The position numbers and the translations under genes were made by a program. The notes beneath the pieces are model-generated. The model had not been told where the DNA came from. It did not search any database and saw only the letters and a program-made list of their open reading frames with translations. A stretch of DNA of 64,000 nt, taken from Chryseomicrobium excrementi (lineage in GTDB: Bacteria > Bacillota > Bacilli > Bacillales_A > Planococcaceae). Shown here one piece after another: positions 25,198-34,013 of the stretch. The stretch covers positions 62,001 through 126,000 of the forward strand of contig NZ_PCGR01000004.1 of assembly GCF_002798305.1 (NCBI RefSeq), read 5' to 3'. Every line of letters starts with the position of its first letter. The first letter of the stretch is position 1.

Positions 25198-26322
25198 TTA
25201 CTCGGCCCGCGAACGGATCCAGCGCTCCACAAATTGAGCTGTGACCGGAAGCATCGCTTCATCCGGTGCCATCTTGGCATGATGCAGGCCATACTCTGTC
25301 TGCGCCCCTGCCCAGAACAACACGCCAGGTATCTCAGCCAAGAAGTAGCCAAAGTCTTCCCCTGTCATCGCTTCTTTCGCCTCTTTATACGTCACATCTG
25401 AGTCTTGAACCGCAAAGTCTCTAAATGCTTCGGCAAGTTCATGATGGTTGTACACTTGATGGTACGAAGAACCATAATCAATCGCGACTCGACAGTCAAA
25501 GGCTGCTTCCACTCCTCGGCAGATCGCTTCAATTCTGTCTTTTACCTGAGCCATCACGTCTGCGTCGAACGTGCGAATCGTCCCTTCGAGACGAGCATGA
25601 CCTGAAATGATATTTTGCACTGTCCCTGAAGTCATCTTGCCGATCGTGACTACACTCGGTTGAAGCGGATCAACGGACCGGCTGACGATGGACTGCAATT
25701 GAATGAGTAGATGGGCTGCTGCTACGGACATATCCGTCGTGCGGTGTGGAAACGCAGCATGCCCTTCTTTTCCATACAAATCAATGTACAACTCTGAAGT
25801 ATTGGCAAACAAGATGCCAGGCTTGGTTGAAATTACCCCAACAGGCAACTCAGGCGCCACATGAAGAGCATAAAACTCATCTGGAATGAGTTCCGGATGC
25901 TGCTCTTTTACCCATGAAAGCATCGGCAGAGCCCCACCAGGTGATTCTTCAGCAGGTTGGAAATACACGAGCACATCGTCCTTGGCGGGACGTTCCGCAA
26001 GCGCTTCGACTAAATGCAGCGCCACTGTCATATGCACATCATGCCCACATGCATGCATAAAACCAGCATGCTGACTCGCAAAGGCAAGTCCCGTCTGTTC
26101 CTCTATCGGCAAACCGTCGATATCGGTTCTCCAAGCAATCGTCTTCGTAGGATGGGTCCCCTTGATCTTTACAATGAAACCCGTTCGCCAAGAAAACACT
26201 TCTAGATGCTGTTGATGAAAAGAAGCCAAGGTTTCCTCTATTAGTTGCTTGGTCTTCCATTCCTCAAAGCCACGCTCCGGAATCTGATGCAAACGACGAC
26301 GAAGTTCTAGTAGATTTTGCAT
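25198..26322 (-). CDS. N-acetyl-diaminopimelate deacetylase (M20 family)
   Basis: 374 residues. Metal-binding signatures HACGHDVHM (about 96-104) and QPAEESPGGA (about 130-139, with the catalytic Glu pair), and the final metal His region EAMTGEDFGYF are those of M20D amidohydrolases. Because it directly follows dapH, its role should be removal of the acetyl group from N-acetyl-LL-diaminopimelate in lysine and cell-wall synthesis; hippurate hydrolases share the same motifs. ATG 26322 lies four bases beyond the dapH stop, preceded by TAGGA within it, so translation is coupled. A longer reading from 26412 lies wholly inside dapH and is rejected. Confidence 0.88.
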   Translation of the reverse strand: MQNLLELRRRLHQIPERGFEEWKTKQLIEETLASFHQQHLEVFSWRTGFIVKIKGTHPTKTIAWRTDIDGLPIEEQTGLAFASQHAGFMHACGHDVHMTVALHLVEALAERPAKDDVLVYFQPAEESPGGALPMLSWVKEQHPELIPDEFYALHVAPELPVGVISTKPGILFANTSELYIDLYGKEGHAAFPHRTTDMSVAAAHLLIQLQSIVSRSVDPLQPSVVTIGKMTSGTVQNIISGHARLEGTIRTFDADVMAQVKDRIEAICRGVEAAFDCRVAIDYGSSYHQVYNHHELAEAFRDFAVQDSDVTYKEAKEAMTGEDFGYFLAEIPGVLFWAGAQTEYGLHHAKMAPDEAMLPVTAQFVERWIRSRAE

Positions 26323-26326
26323 CGTC

Positions 26327-27040
26327 CTACAGTTGGCGAAGCTCTTGCATGATTTCTGTTTTCGAACGCGTTTTGTCGTCGATTTCTTTGATGACGCGCG
26401 CTGGTGTTCCACCTACTACTGTGTACTCTGGTACATCCTTCGTAACAACCGCTCCTGCTGCTACAACAGAGCCTTTACCAATTTTCACACCTTCTAATAC
26501 AACGGCGTTTGCACCGATCAACACATCGTCTTCTACGATAACTGGTGTTGCAGATGGTGGCTCGATAACGCCTGCTAATACTGCTCCTGCCCCAATATGA
26601 CAGTTTTTACCGACAGTGGCGCGACCCCCGAGGATGGCTCCCATGTCAATCATCGTACCGTCTTCGATAGACGCACCGATATTGATGACAGCGCCCATCA
26701 TGATGATGCAGTTGTTGCCGATATGCACTTGATCACGAATAAAGGCACCTGGCTCAATACGAGAATTGATGGATTTCAAATCGAGTAGTGGAATCGCTGA
26801 GTTGCGGCTTTCATTTTCAATCACTACATCTGTAAGCTGATCTTTTGCTGCTTCTAAAGCAGGTTCAATTTCTGCCCATTCACCAAAAAGAATGCGAGAG
26901 TTGCCGTCACCAAATACTTTTGTATGCTCACCAAATGAAAGATCTGCTAGGTTATCTCCGTTGACATAGACCTTCACTTGAGTAGATTTTTTTGCGTGTT
27001 GAATGTATGAAATGATTTCGTAAGCATCTAGTTGCTTCAT
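26327..27040 (-). CDS. dapH: Tetrahydrodipicolinate N-acetyltransferase DapH
   Basis: 237 residues. The N-terminal ~90 residues are the DapH-specific domain; then a left-handed beta helix of hexapeptide repeats ([55 protein letters not shown]) and [18 protein letters not shown]. It transfers acetyl from acetyl-CoA to tetrahydrodipicolinate, the acetylase branch of lysine/DAP synthesis found in Bacilli. ATG 27040 follows GGGAGG. No lysine riboswitch is visible in the 150-base upstream gap. Confidence 0.95.
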   Translation of the reverse strand: MKQLDAYEIISYIQHAKKSTQVKVYVNGDNLADLSFGEHTKVFGDGNSRILFGEWAEIEPALEAAKDQLTDVVIENESRNSAIPLLDLKSINSRIEPGAFIRDQVHIGNNCIIMMGAVINIGASIEDGTMIDMGAILGGRATVGKNCHIGAGAVLAGVIEPPSATPVIVEDDVLIGANAVVLEGVKIGKGSVVAAGAVVTKDVPEYTVVGGTPARVIKEIDDKTRSKTEIMQELRQL

Positions 27041-27192
27041 TGCACTACCTCCCTAAAGTTATAATGCCTATTGTACAAGAATAAAGTTGATTTATCACGT
27101 ATTTTTATACATTTGAGCAAAGTCATTTACTTTCATCAAAAAAATTTGTATAGTTTAAATACTATAATTCATACAAGAATGGTGGGTTTTAA

Positions 27193-27609
27193 ATGAAAAC
27201 TATTCCAAAACCTCTCGTAACTCTCAATCAATGGATCATCGTGCTCGCAGTCGTTGCGGCACTAAGTATACAGTCTATTTGGCCACTTCTGATTCCATTC
27301 CTAGCAAACGGAATCAGTTTAGCAACGGGCTTCCACCCAATATTAGCTCCGGCTAAAAAATTGTTGAAACAGCCCCTTTCTTCATATGTCCAAGAAGATG
27401 TGGGACAACTTCGATTTAATCAAATGATGGCTGTTGGGTTTCTTGCAGCTGCGATTGTCGGCGGATTGATCGGTAGCACGGTTTTATTTGTAGCTGCTAG
27501 CATCATGGTCGGCCTTGCAGCATCTATTGCTCTTGCCGGCTTCTGTGTAGGCTGCTTCATTCGCTTCCAGTATCAGCAATGGAAATACCGTCGTAGCGTT
27601 TCTTCATAA
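27193..27609 (+). CDS. DUF4395 membrane protein
   Basis: 138 residues with four hydrophobic segments; GISLATGFHPILAPAKKLL, LRFNQMMAVGFL and the cysteine pair in GFCVGCFIRFQYQ match DUF4395 proteins, where a CxxC-like pair near the C-terminal helix is typical and neighbours are often thiol or sulfur proteins. Function unknown. ATG 27193 follows a weak GGTGGG. Upstream, TATAGT and ACTATA (27149-27166) form an inverted pair overlapping a TATAAT at 27163, a possible operator. Divergent from dapH. Confidence 0.8.
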   Translation: MKTIPKPLVTLNQWIIVLAVVAALSIQSIWPLLIPFLANGISLATGFHPILAPAKKLLKQPLSSYVQEDVGQLRFNQMMAVGFLAAAIVGGLIGSTVLFVAASIMVGLAASIALAGFCVGCFIRFQYQQWKYRRSVSS

Positions 27610-27616
27610 CTTTCAT

Positions 27617-27650
27617 AAACTGTTGGCCGAAACGGGTCAGCAGTTTTTTT
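27617..27650 (+). terminator. Terminator of the DUF4395 gene
   Basis: AAACTGTTGGCC-GAAA-cGGGTCAGCAGTTT followed by T7; mostly paired stem with a GNRA-like loop, eight bases after the stop. Confidence 0.85.
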
Positions 27651-27659
27651 GTTTGGAGT

Positions 27660-27785
27660 GCTTTGTTCCCTTAGAGGCTTTGTTTGTACCCTAAATTTTT
27701 CTTATGTGACTTGAGCGGACTCGTTTGTGCCTTTTGGTTGCTTGTTTGTGCCTTTTGGTTGCTCGTTTGTGCCCTCAGCTCTTTT
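27660..27785. repeat. 21-base tandem repeat array B
   Basis: GTTTGTGCC recurs at 27723, 27744 and 27765, with degenerate forms TTATGTGAC at 27702, GTTTGTACC at 27682 and CTTTGTTCCC at 27661. The period is 21 bases with one single-base slip. Two central units are identical over 20 bases. The array lies between two convergent terminators and shares only its period with arrays A, C and D. Confidence 0.75.
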
Positions 27786-27792
27786 TCACACC

Positions 27793-27830
27793 AAAAATCC
27801 CGGCTGCACCAAAAGGTGAGCCGGGATTTC
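27793..27830. terminator. Terminator of the yebC operon
   Basis: AAATCCCGGCTGCACC-AAAA-GGTGAGCCGGGATTT, a long stem with one mismatch, five bases beyond the stop codon at 27835. Confidence 0.88.
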
Positions 27831-27834
27831 CACT

Positions 27835-28305
27835 TTATGCTTCTAAGTCTTCTTCTTTTTTATTGTTCTTTCGGAAACTGATACGTCTGAATAAAAACAG
27901 ACCGATGAGTCCCAAAACGATAAAGGAGAATATCGAGCCGATCGACTGCGTAGAAAGCTGACTCTCCTGCACTCCTTGCGCGCTGAACTCCACACTGCGA
28001 GTTCCCACGATATAGACACCTGGAGATTCTTCTACTGCAATTTTCTCGCTCGGATCGACTCCTGGAATTTCATAGTAGGCTGTTCCTACTTCGTAAGCAT
28101 TGGAAAAGTTGCCGCTATAAAACTCGGCACGGTCTGCATATTCCGTGACCTCACCAAGTTTCTCTCCGACTTCATCCACCGTCTCACTGGATAGCTCATA
28201 AACGTGGTCTTCGTAGACTACAAAAAAGCTTGCGTAGTTCGCAAAAGCTTGTGCCGGCACTACTATCCAGCTCAGCAACACGAGCCATGCTAGTACTCGT
28301 TTCAT
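27835..28305 (-). CDS. Secreted, C-terminally membrane-anchored protein of unknown function
   Basis: 156 residues: a signal peptide ending near VVPAQAFA (about residue 22), an extracellular domain of roughly 95 residues, a transmembrane helix (about 123-140, [17 protein letters not shown]) and a basic tail ([11 protein letters not shown]). The exposed domain is acidic and rich in Tyr/Val, with no motif I recognise. Its ATG overlaps the yebC stop codon (ATGA), so it is translated from the yebC message, an unexpected partner for a cytosolic protein. Start supported by that coupling. Confidence 0.7.
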   Translation of the reverse strand: MKRVLAWLVLLSWIVVPAQAFANYASFFVVYEDHVYELSSETVDEVGEKLGEVTEYADRAEFYSGNFSNAYEVGTAYYEIPGVDPSEKIAVEESPGVYIVGTRSVEFSAQGVQESQLSTQSIGSIFSFIVLGLIGLFLFRRISFRKNNKKEEDLEA

Positions 28306-29021
28306 TCGCCTAAGTCCACATTGTGATAGACTTGTCGAACATCTTCAAGATCCTCGATGGCATCAATCATTTTTTCAAATTGCGCTTGGTCTTCTGCACT
28401 CAGTTGAATATCATTTTGTGCAAGCATGGTTAGCTCCGCAACTGAGAACTCAGTTACTCCGTTTGCACGGAAAGCTTCTTGTACAGAGTGGAATTGATCT
28501 GGCTCTGCGTAAACAACCACGTTGTCGTCTTCAGCTAAAATGTCACGAGCGTCAACATCAGCTTCCATCAAAAGCTCAAGCACCTCGTCTTCCGACTTGC
28601 CTTCTACCCCGATAACCGCAGTGGCATCGAACATGTACGATACTGAACCACTGACTCCCATGTTTCCACCGTTTTTCCCGAATGCTGCACGTACATCAGA
28701 AGCGGTGCGGTTGACGTTGTTTGTTAACGCGTCGACGATTACCATCGAGCCGCCTGGGCCAAAGCCTTCATAGCGCAACTCGTCGTAACTTTCTTCTCCG
28801 CCGCCTTTTGCTTTTTCAATCGCTTTATCGATGATGTGTTTTGGCACACTGTACGTTTTTGCGCGTTCAAGTACTACTTTTAATGCTTGGTTCGAAACCG
28901 GATCTGGCTCACCTTGACGTGCAGCTACATAGATCTCACGACCGAACTTGGCATAGATTCGGCTAGTATTGGCATCTTTAGATGCTTTTTTTTCTTTGAT
29001 ATTATTCCATTTGCGTCCCAT
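28302..29021 (-). CDS. YebC/PmpR-family protein (YeeI type)
   Basis: 239 residues, full length. The opening [20 protein letters not shown], the [23 protein letters not shown] segment and the C-terminal [13 protein letters not shown] are close to YeeI, the second YebC paralogue of Bacillus subtilis. The family was described as transcription regulators, and more recently as factors that help ribosomes pass proline-rich stretches (TACO1-like). ATG 29021 has a modest ribosome site (GAGAGTGA). Followed without gap by the membrane-anchored protein gene. Confidence 0.92.
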   Translation of the reverse strand: MGRKWNNIKEKKASKDANTSRIYAKFGREIYVAARQGEPDPVSNQALKVVLERAKTYSVPKHIIDKAIEKAKGGGEESYDELRYEGFGPGGSMVIVDALTNNVNRTASDVRAAFGKNGGNMGVSGSVSYMFDATAVIGVEGKSEDEVLELLMEADVDARDILAEDDNVVVYAEPDQFHSVQEAFRANGVTEFSVAELTMLAQNDIQLSAEDQAQFEKMIDAIEDLEDVRQVYHNVDLGE

Positions 29022-29128
29022 AAATTGTCACTCTCTTTCGTTTGTGTCGCCTCCCATTATACACGATTGACCCCCTGTTTGTATGCTATAATGAGACCAT
29101 AACTACTACATCTTAAAGGAGTTTTCGA

Positions 29129-30409
29129 ATGACCGTTCACGTATCTTTCTCAGGCGATCTTAAGAGCCTGGTGACACCAGAAGCAACAGCTAAAATCACA
29201 TCGATCAAACAAGCAATGGATGCTCGCACTTCAGCCGGTGCTGACTTTTTAGGCTGGAAAAACTGGCCATCTGAAATGGATGCCGCACTAGTTTCTCGCA
29301 TTCAAGAAACTGCTCAAGCGATTCAAAAACAAGCAGACGTTCTTGTTGTCATTGGTATTGGAGGATCTTACTTAGGAGCGAAAGCCGTTCTTGAAGCACT
29401 TCACCAACCGTTCCTAACAAATGAAGGCGTTGAAATCATTTTCGCGGGACACATGGTGAGTGGTGCCTATCTCAAAAACTTAATGACTTACTTGGATTCT
29501 AAAGAAGTGGCGGTAAATGTCATCTCGAAATCTGGTAAAACAACAGAGCCCGCTATTGCATTCCGTTTCTTACAAGATTACATGGAAACACGCTACGGTG
29601 CAGAAGCTGCCGAACGAATCTATGTGACAACAGATGCCGAAAAGGGCGCTCTACTAGATGTTGCTAAAGATAAAGGGTATGCACGTTTTGTCGTGCCAGA
29701 TGATATCGGGGGACGTTATTCTGTCTTCACATCAGTCGGCTTACTTCCGATAGCTGCTGCCGGGTACTCGATCGAGCACTTGCTTGCAGGTGCGAAACGG
29801 GCAGAACAAGAGCTTGGCTCTGTAGATGCTGAGACGAATCCAGCCATTCAGTACGCTTTGATTCGTGATCATCTGTACCGCGCAGGTTATCCTGTTGAAA
29901 TCTCTGCTGTGTTCGAAGAGCGGTTGAAGTATGTTCAAGAATGGTGGAAGCAACTGTTCGGAGAAAGTGAAGGAAAAGAAGGCAAAGGAATTTTCCCAGC
30001 GTCTGTCGTGTATTCAACGGACCTTCACTCGTTAGGTCAATACGTGCAAGACGGCAAGCGTATGTTATTTGAGACATTCTTAAAAGTCGAGAGTGTAGAA
30101 GACGATATCACGATGCAACATGCTGAAAATGACAGCGACGAACTGAACTACCTAGCAGGCAAAACATTGCACGAAGTAAATGATGCTGTCCAACAAGCTA
30201 CAGCTGAAGCGCATCTTTCTGGCGGCGTGCCTTTAGTGACACTATCAATTCCTGACTTCTCAGAAGAGACTCTTGGCTACCTGTTGTATTTCTATATGAT
30301 CAGCTGTGCTTACAGTGCGTACCTGTTAGAAATCAACCCGTTTGATCAGCCCGGTGTGGAAGAATATAAAGTGAATATGTTCCGTTTACTTAACAAACCT
30401 GGATATTAA
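29129..30409 (+). CDS. pgi: Glucose-6-phosphate isomerase
   Basis: 426 residues. VVIGIGGSYLGAKAVLE binds the sugar phosphate, ISKSGKTTEPAIAFR is PGI signature-like, GRYSVFTSVGLLP is the second signature and STDLHSLGQYVQDG carries the catalytic His; the final Lys is in EEYKVNMFRLL. It interconverts glucose-6-P and fructose-6-P. By eye it is about 25 residues shorter than the Bacillus subtilis enzyme, with a small gap near residue 105 and a missing C-terminal tail after NKPGY; active-site segments are intact. ATG 29129 follows AAAGGAG. Confidence 0.95.
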   Translation: MTVHVSFSGDLKSLVTPEATAKITSIKQAMDARTSAGADFLGWKNWPSEMDAALVSRIQETAQAIQKQADVLVVIGIGGSYLGAKAVLEALHQPFLTNEGVEIIFAGHMVSGAYLKNLMTYLDSKEVAVNVISKSGKTTEPAIAFRFLQDYMETRYGAEAAERIYVTTDAEKGALLDVAKDKGYARFVVPDDIGGRYSVFTSVGLLPIAAAGYSIEHLLAGAKRAEQELGSVDAETNPAIQYALIRDHLYRAGYPVEISAVFEERLKYVQEWWKQLFGESEGKEGKGIFPASVVYSTDLHSLGQYVQDGKRMLFETFLKVESVEDDITMQHAENDSDELNYLAGKTLHEVNDAVQQATAEAHLSGGVPLVTLSIPDFSEETLGYLLYFYMISCAYSAYLLEINPFDQPGVEEYKVNMFRLLNKPGY

Positions 30410-30410
30410 G

Positions 30411-30451
30411 AAAAAGGCTCGATGAACTTCTGTTCATCGGCCTTTTTTTGT
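30411..30451 (+). terminator. Terminator of pgi
   Basis: AAAAAGGCTCGATGAAC-TTCT-GTTCATCGGCCTTTTTTT, a 15-pair stem with one bulge and a T7 tail directly after the stop. Confidence 0.9.
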
Positions 30452-30465
30452 TTACTTTTCGTTTC

Positions 30466-30548
30466 ATGTAGGGGAAGCGTTCCGCGGGCGCGGGCTGAGC
30501 CTCGGTCTCAGCTTCCGCTTTTAATCCCGCTGGAGTCACCCCTACATG
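30466..30548. repeat. Dispersed palindromic repeat, copy 3 (core only)
   Basis: The GC-rich core from TGTAGGGGAAGCG to AGTCACCCCTACA is nearly identical to copies 1 and 2, but the outer AGAGGCTGGGACA ends and the first hairpin are missing. It lies between the pgi terminator and a convergent oxidoreductase gene. Confidence 0.85.
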
Positions 30549-30605
30549 ACTTTTGGTTTTTTAACAAATACAAATCAATTTGAAACTTAGAGCATGTGCA
30601 TTTTC

Positions 30606-31223
30606 TTAATACGCCACACCTAAACGTTTGTGGAGTGAATGAGATTCAGTCAAAACGGTGAACGCACAGTGTGCTGTGTCGGCAGTAGAAATCTGTTTTC
30701 CGTCCACCGGCAACATATCCTCTTCCGTCCGGTACTCTCTCGTCAATGGTCCATCGGGTAAATAGGTCGGGCACACGATCGTCCAGTCGAGCGTGCTATC
30801 TCGGAATGTCTCGTACACTGCCGCATGTTGTTCCGCTGCGAATGTCAGCTTGCGATTCGACTCTCCAGATTGAAACCGATACAGCTTCGGTTGTGTACGG
30901 CTTTGCAGGATGCCTGCCGTTCCAATAGTTACGACTCTCTTGATTCTTAGCTTTTCCATGCTAGGCACTAAAGCAGTAACGAAATCAGTGAGAGTGGTTG
31001 TCTTATCGGTTCCAAGAGCGCTAAACACAGCTTCTACTCCTGCTAGCGTCGTTCCAATATCGGAAGAGTTGCGGGCATCACCGACATGAACGGTCAACTC
31101 ATCACGATCCATCCACTCCTGTTTGTTCCGGACAAGTAACTTCAGCTCATGCCCCTGCTCAAGAGCTAGTTCTGTAAAGTGACGCCCCACTCGCCCTGTT
31201 GCACCAAATACTGCGATTTTCAT
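30606..31223 (-). CDS. NAD(P)-binding oxidoreductase (NmrA/atypical SDR type)
   Basis: 205 residues. The N-terminal Rossmann motif is KIAVFGATGRVGRHF (2-16), followed by RNKQEW at the end of strand 2, which favours NADP(H). VHVGDARNSSDIGTTLAGVEAVFSALG and a C-terminal segment with SRKLTF-like Lys fit PF13460 proteins (NAD(P)H-binding, BVR-B-like). No classical YxxxK. Substrate unknown. ATG 31223; gene is alone between a repeat and the maltodextrin operon. Confidence 0.78.
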   Translation of the reverse strand: MKIAVFGATGRVGRHFTELALEQGHELKLLVRNKQEWMDRDELTVHVGDARNSSDIGTTLAGVEAVFSALGTDKTTTLTDFVTALVPSMEKLRIKRVVTIGTAGILQSRTQPKLYRFQSGESNRKLTFAAEQHAAVYETFRDSTLDWTIVCPTYLPDGPLTREYRTEEDMLPVDGKQISTADTAHCAFTVLTESHSLHKRLGVAY

Positions 31224-31277
31224 AGCATTCGCCTCCTGCTTTTAGTGTACCGAACTCCTTAAAGAAAACGAAAAGAA

Positions 31278-31307
31278 AACCCTTGTTCAGCTATAGGAAC
31301 AAGGGTT
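31278..31307. terminator. Terminator of the maltodextrin operon
   Basis: AACCCTTGTTC and GAACAAGGGTT form an 11-pair perfect stem with an eight-base loop, six bases beyond the operon's last stop codon. Confidence 0.88.
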
Positions 31308-31312
31308 AATCA

Positions 31313-32950
31313 TTAAACTAATTTATAAACTCGTGCTTCAAAAGGTGCTAATTCAAGTCCTTCAGAATCCGAATTGCTCAGTACGATTTCCGCATCTCGA
31401 ATCGTTGCGTACAACTCTTCAATCGAAGCTGCTTCATCCGTCAGATTGGAAACGATCACAAATGTTGTGCCATCTAGAGTACGTGTATAGGCATAAACTT
31501 GTTTATCATCTTCCATAAGAAGCTCGTACGCACCGTAGATAAGTGCTTCGTTTTCTTTACGAAGGCGAATCATCGCTTTGTAGTAGTTCAAGATAGACGC
31601 TTCGTCTGCAAGTTGACGGTCCACATTGATTTCTGTGTAGTTCGGGTTCATCCCAATCCAAGGCGTTGCTGTCGTAAAACCGGCATTCGCTTCCTCAGAC
31701 CACTGCATTGGTGTACGTGAGTTATCACGGCTCGTCTGCCATAGATCTTGCATGATCGCTTCATGAGTATCCCCATTTTCCATACGTTCACGGTACATGT
31801 TTTTAGCAGAAACGTCGTTGTACTCTTCGATTGTTTCGAACTGCACGTTTGTCATCCCAATTTCTTGCCCTTGGTAGATGAACGGAGTTCCTTTCATGAA
31901 GAAATACATCGTCGCAAGTGATTTTGCACTTTGTGCCCAGTACTCTTGATCATTGCCCCATGTCGAAACGATTCGCGCCTTGTCATGGTTTTCGATGAAC
32001 AATGCATTCCAGCCGTCTTCAGCAAGTGCATGTTGCCAACGTGTCAACACGTTCTTGAGTTCTAAGACGTTCAATTCATTTCCGTCCCACAGTCCTAAAT
32101 GCTCGAACTGGAAGACCATATCGAACTTGCCGTCTTGCTCATTGACCCACTCCAAGATCTGCTCGCTGCTGACTCCGTTTGCTTCTCCGACCGTCATGAT
32201 GTCGTAATTCGCAAACGTTTTGTCTTTCAGCTCACCAAGAAACGGCATGATGCCTTCTACGTTCATGTATTTGGACCAGGCCTGAATATAGTCTTTTCCT
32301 TCTTCAGCTGGCATATCGGAGAACGTCAGGTCTTTCTTAATATGGCTGATCGCATCTACGCGGAATCCATCGATTCCTTTATCGAGCCACCAGTTGACCA
32401 TATCGTAAAGTGCCGTGCGGACGTCTTCGTTTTCCCAGTTAAGGTCCGGTTGTTTACGAGAGAACAAGTGTAAGAAGTACTGCTCTGTCTCTTCGTCCCA
32501 TTCCCATGCTGAACCACCGAAGATGCTTCCCCAGTTGTTTGGCTCTTTGCCGTCTTTGCCATCTTTCCAGATGTACCAGTCGCGTTTGTCGCTGTCTTTC
32601 GACGCACGAGACTCGATGAACCACTGGTGCTCATCGGAAGAGTGGTTGATAACTAGGTCAATGATTAGCTTCATGCCGCGACTGTGCACTTCTGCAAGCA
32701 ATGCATCAAAGTCTTCCATTGTGCCGAATTCGTCCATGATATCTTGATAATCACTGATATCATAGCCGTTGTCGTCATTTGGAGATTTATACATCGGACA
32801 GATCCAGATGATGTCGATGCCCATCTCTTGAATGTAGTCTAGACGGGAGATCAAGCCTTGAAGATCACCGATTCCGTCTCCGTTTGAATCTTGGAAACTG
32901 CGCGGGTACACTTGGTACGCAACAGCTTCTTTCCACCATGTCTTTTTCAT
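31313..32950 (-). CDS. malL: GH13 alpha-glucosidase, alpha-1,4-type
   Basis: 545 residues, normal for the oligo-1,6-glucosidase/alpha-glucosidase branch of GH13. Conserved regions: DLVINHSSDEH (I), GFRVDAISHI with the nucleophile Asp (II), VGEANG with the acid Glu (III), FIENHDKAR with the third Asp (IV), and the QPDLNWEN loop. The residue after the nucleophile is Ala (DA), the pattern linked in this family to alpha-1,4 bonds; the paralogue at 36031 has DV, linked to alpha-1,6. No signal peptide, so it acts on imported maltodextrin. I start at ATG 32950 behind GAGGCAGG; GTG 32962 would precede that site. Last gene of the operon. The symbol is by family, not specificity. Confidence 0.9.
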   Translation of the reverse strand: MKKTWWKEAVAYQVYPRSFQDSNGDGIGDLQGLISRLDYIQEMGIDIIWICPMYKSPNDDNGYDISDYQDIMDEFGTMEDFDALLAEVHSRGMKLIIDLVINHSSDEHQWFIESRASKDSDKRDWYIWKDGKDGKEPNNWGSIFGGSAWEWDEETEQYFLHLFSRKQPDLNWENEDVRTALYDMVNWWLDKGIDGFRVDAISHIKKDLTFSDMPAEEGKDYIQAWSKYMNVEGIMPFLGELKDKTFANYDIMTVGEANGVSSEQILEWVNEQDGKFDMVFQFEHLGLWDGNELNVLELKNVLTRWQHALAEDGWNALFIENHDKARIVSTWGNDQEYWAQSAKSLATMYFFMKGTPFIYQGQEIGMTNVQFETIEEYNDVSAKNMYRERMENGDTHEAIMQDLWQTSRDNSRTPMQWSEEANAGFTTATPWIGMNPNYTEINVDRQLADEASILNYYKAMIRLRKENEALIYGAYELLMEDDKQVYAYTRTLDGTTFVIVSNLTDEAASIEELYATIRDAEIVLSNSDSEGLELAPFEARVYKLV

Positions 32951-32968
32951 AACCTGCCTCACTTACTT

Positions 32969-33997
32969 CTACCTTGGATTAAGAGATTGGCATGAGTCTC
33001 GGACAATCAGTGTCGTGTCCACAAACTGATGGCTTGCCTCTCTCTCGGGTTGTTTAATGCGTTTTAGTAACAACTCAGTCGCTTGAATACCGAGTTCAAA
33101 AATATTGATATCCACAGATGTCAAAGGCGGTTTTACATGCTCTGACAAGGCGTGGTTGTTAAAACTAATAATAGATACATCTTCAGGAACTCGAATCTCC
33201 AGTTGCTCTAAATAACGAATAATCTCATACGCTACGGAGTCATCGTGGGCCACAATCGCCGTCGGTGGCTGCTCTTCAGCCATCAACTGGCGGATTGCTT
33301 CTTTTCCATCTTGTTCGAATGCATAATCCTGGATGAAGTATTTCTCTTGATACGAAAGTTGATGGTCTTCTAGTGCAGCACGGTACCCTTCGAGACGGTC
33401 CGCTGATACCACAAAGTGAACATCTCCCCCGATGAAGGCAATTTCGCGGTGTCCAAGATCCACCAAGTAGTTCACGACATCTTTAGCAATCTGCTGGTTG
33501 TCGTTATCTACAAAGTCGATTTGATTTTCAAAATCATACGGACGCCCCACAATGGTGAACGGGAACTGCATTTCGCGTAAGTAGTTGAGGGTCTTGTCGT
33601 CAACGCGCGAATACAACAAGATAACTCCGTCTACCTTTCGTCCCTGGACCATCGCAACAACTTCTTGGAAAATCTCTTCTTCCGTTCCTCCTGTAGACAA
33701 GTACAGTCCTAACTGACAGGCATGTGCAGTAGTGGAGATGCCACGAATGACTTCTGGAAAGAACGGATTTTGGAACGCGAGCGTCGCCGAGTTGGCCATC
33801 ACGACACCAATCGTTTGAGTCGTGCGAGCAGCCAAGTTGCGTGCTTGAAAGTTAGGGTAGTAATGCATGCTTTCCATGACTTCCCGAACTTTCTTTTTCG
33901 TTTTCTCGCTGATGCGAGGGTGATCAGCGATGACCCGTGAAACGGTGGAAGGAGAGACATTGGCCTCTCGTGCTACGTCAATGATCGTAACAGCCAT
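32969..33997 (-). CDS. malR: LacI-family regulator, probable maltose operon repressor
   Basis: 342 residues. The helix-turn-helix ITIIDVAREANVSPSTVSRVI-like start (here TIIDVAREANVSPSTVSRV) and hinge helix with NLAA (YYPNFQARNLAARTTQTIGVV) are classical LacI family; a periplasmic-binding-like effector domain follows. Location inside an operon for maltodextrin use and similarity in plan to MalR of other Bacillota suggest it represses this operon and responds to maltose or maltotriose; this is inference. ATG 33997 follows AGAAGGGG; a longer reading up to 34141 overlaps msmX and is rejected. The palindrome at 37757-37770 is a plausible operator. Confidence 0.85.
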   Translation of the reverse strand: MAVTIIDVAREANVSPSTVSRVIADHPRISEKTKKKVREVMESMHYYPNFQARNLAARTTQTIGVVMANSATLAFQNPFFPEVIRGISTTAHACQLGLYLSTGGTEEEIFQEVVAMVQGRKVDGVILLYSRVDDKTLNYLREMQFPFTIVGRPYDFENQIDFVDNDNQQIAKDVVNYLVDLGHREIAFIGGDVHFVVSADRLEGYRAALEDHQLSYQEKYFIQDYAFEQDGKEAIRQLMAEEQPPTAIVAHDDSVAYEIIRYLEQLEIRVPEDVSIISFNNHALSEHVKPPLTSVDINIFELGIQATELLLKRIKQPEREASHQFVDTTLIVRDSCQSLNPR

Positions 33998-34013
33998 GCG
34001 GACCCCTTCTTTC

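Noticed and set aside
24993-25244. Open frame of 83 codons through repeat array A
   Set aside because: It has no ribosome site, covers a terminator, and its heptapeptide pattern follows from the 21-base DNA period.
27041-27192. Lysine riboswitch upstream of dapH
   Set aside because: The gap is too short and none of the conserved L-box helices is visible.
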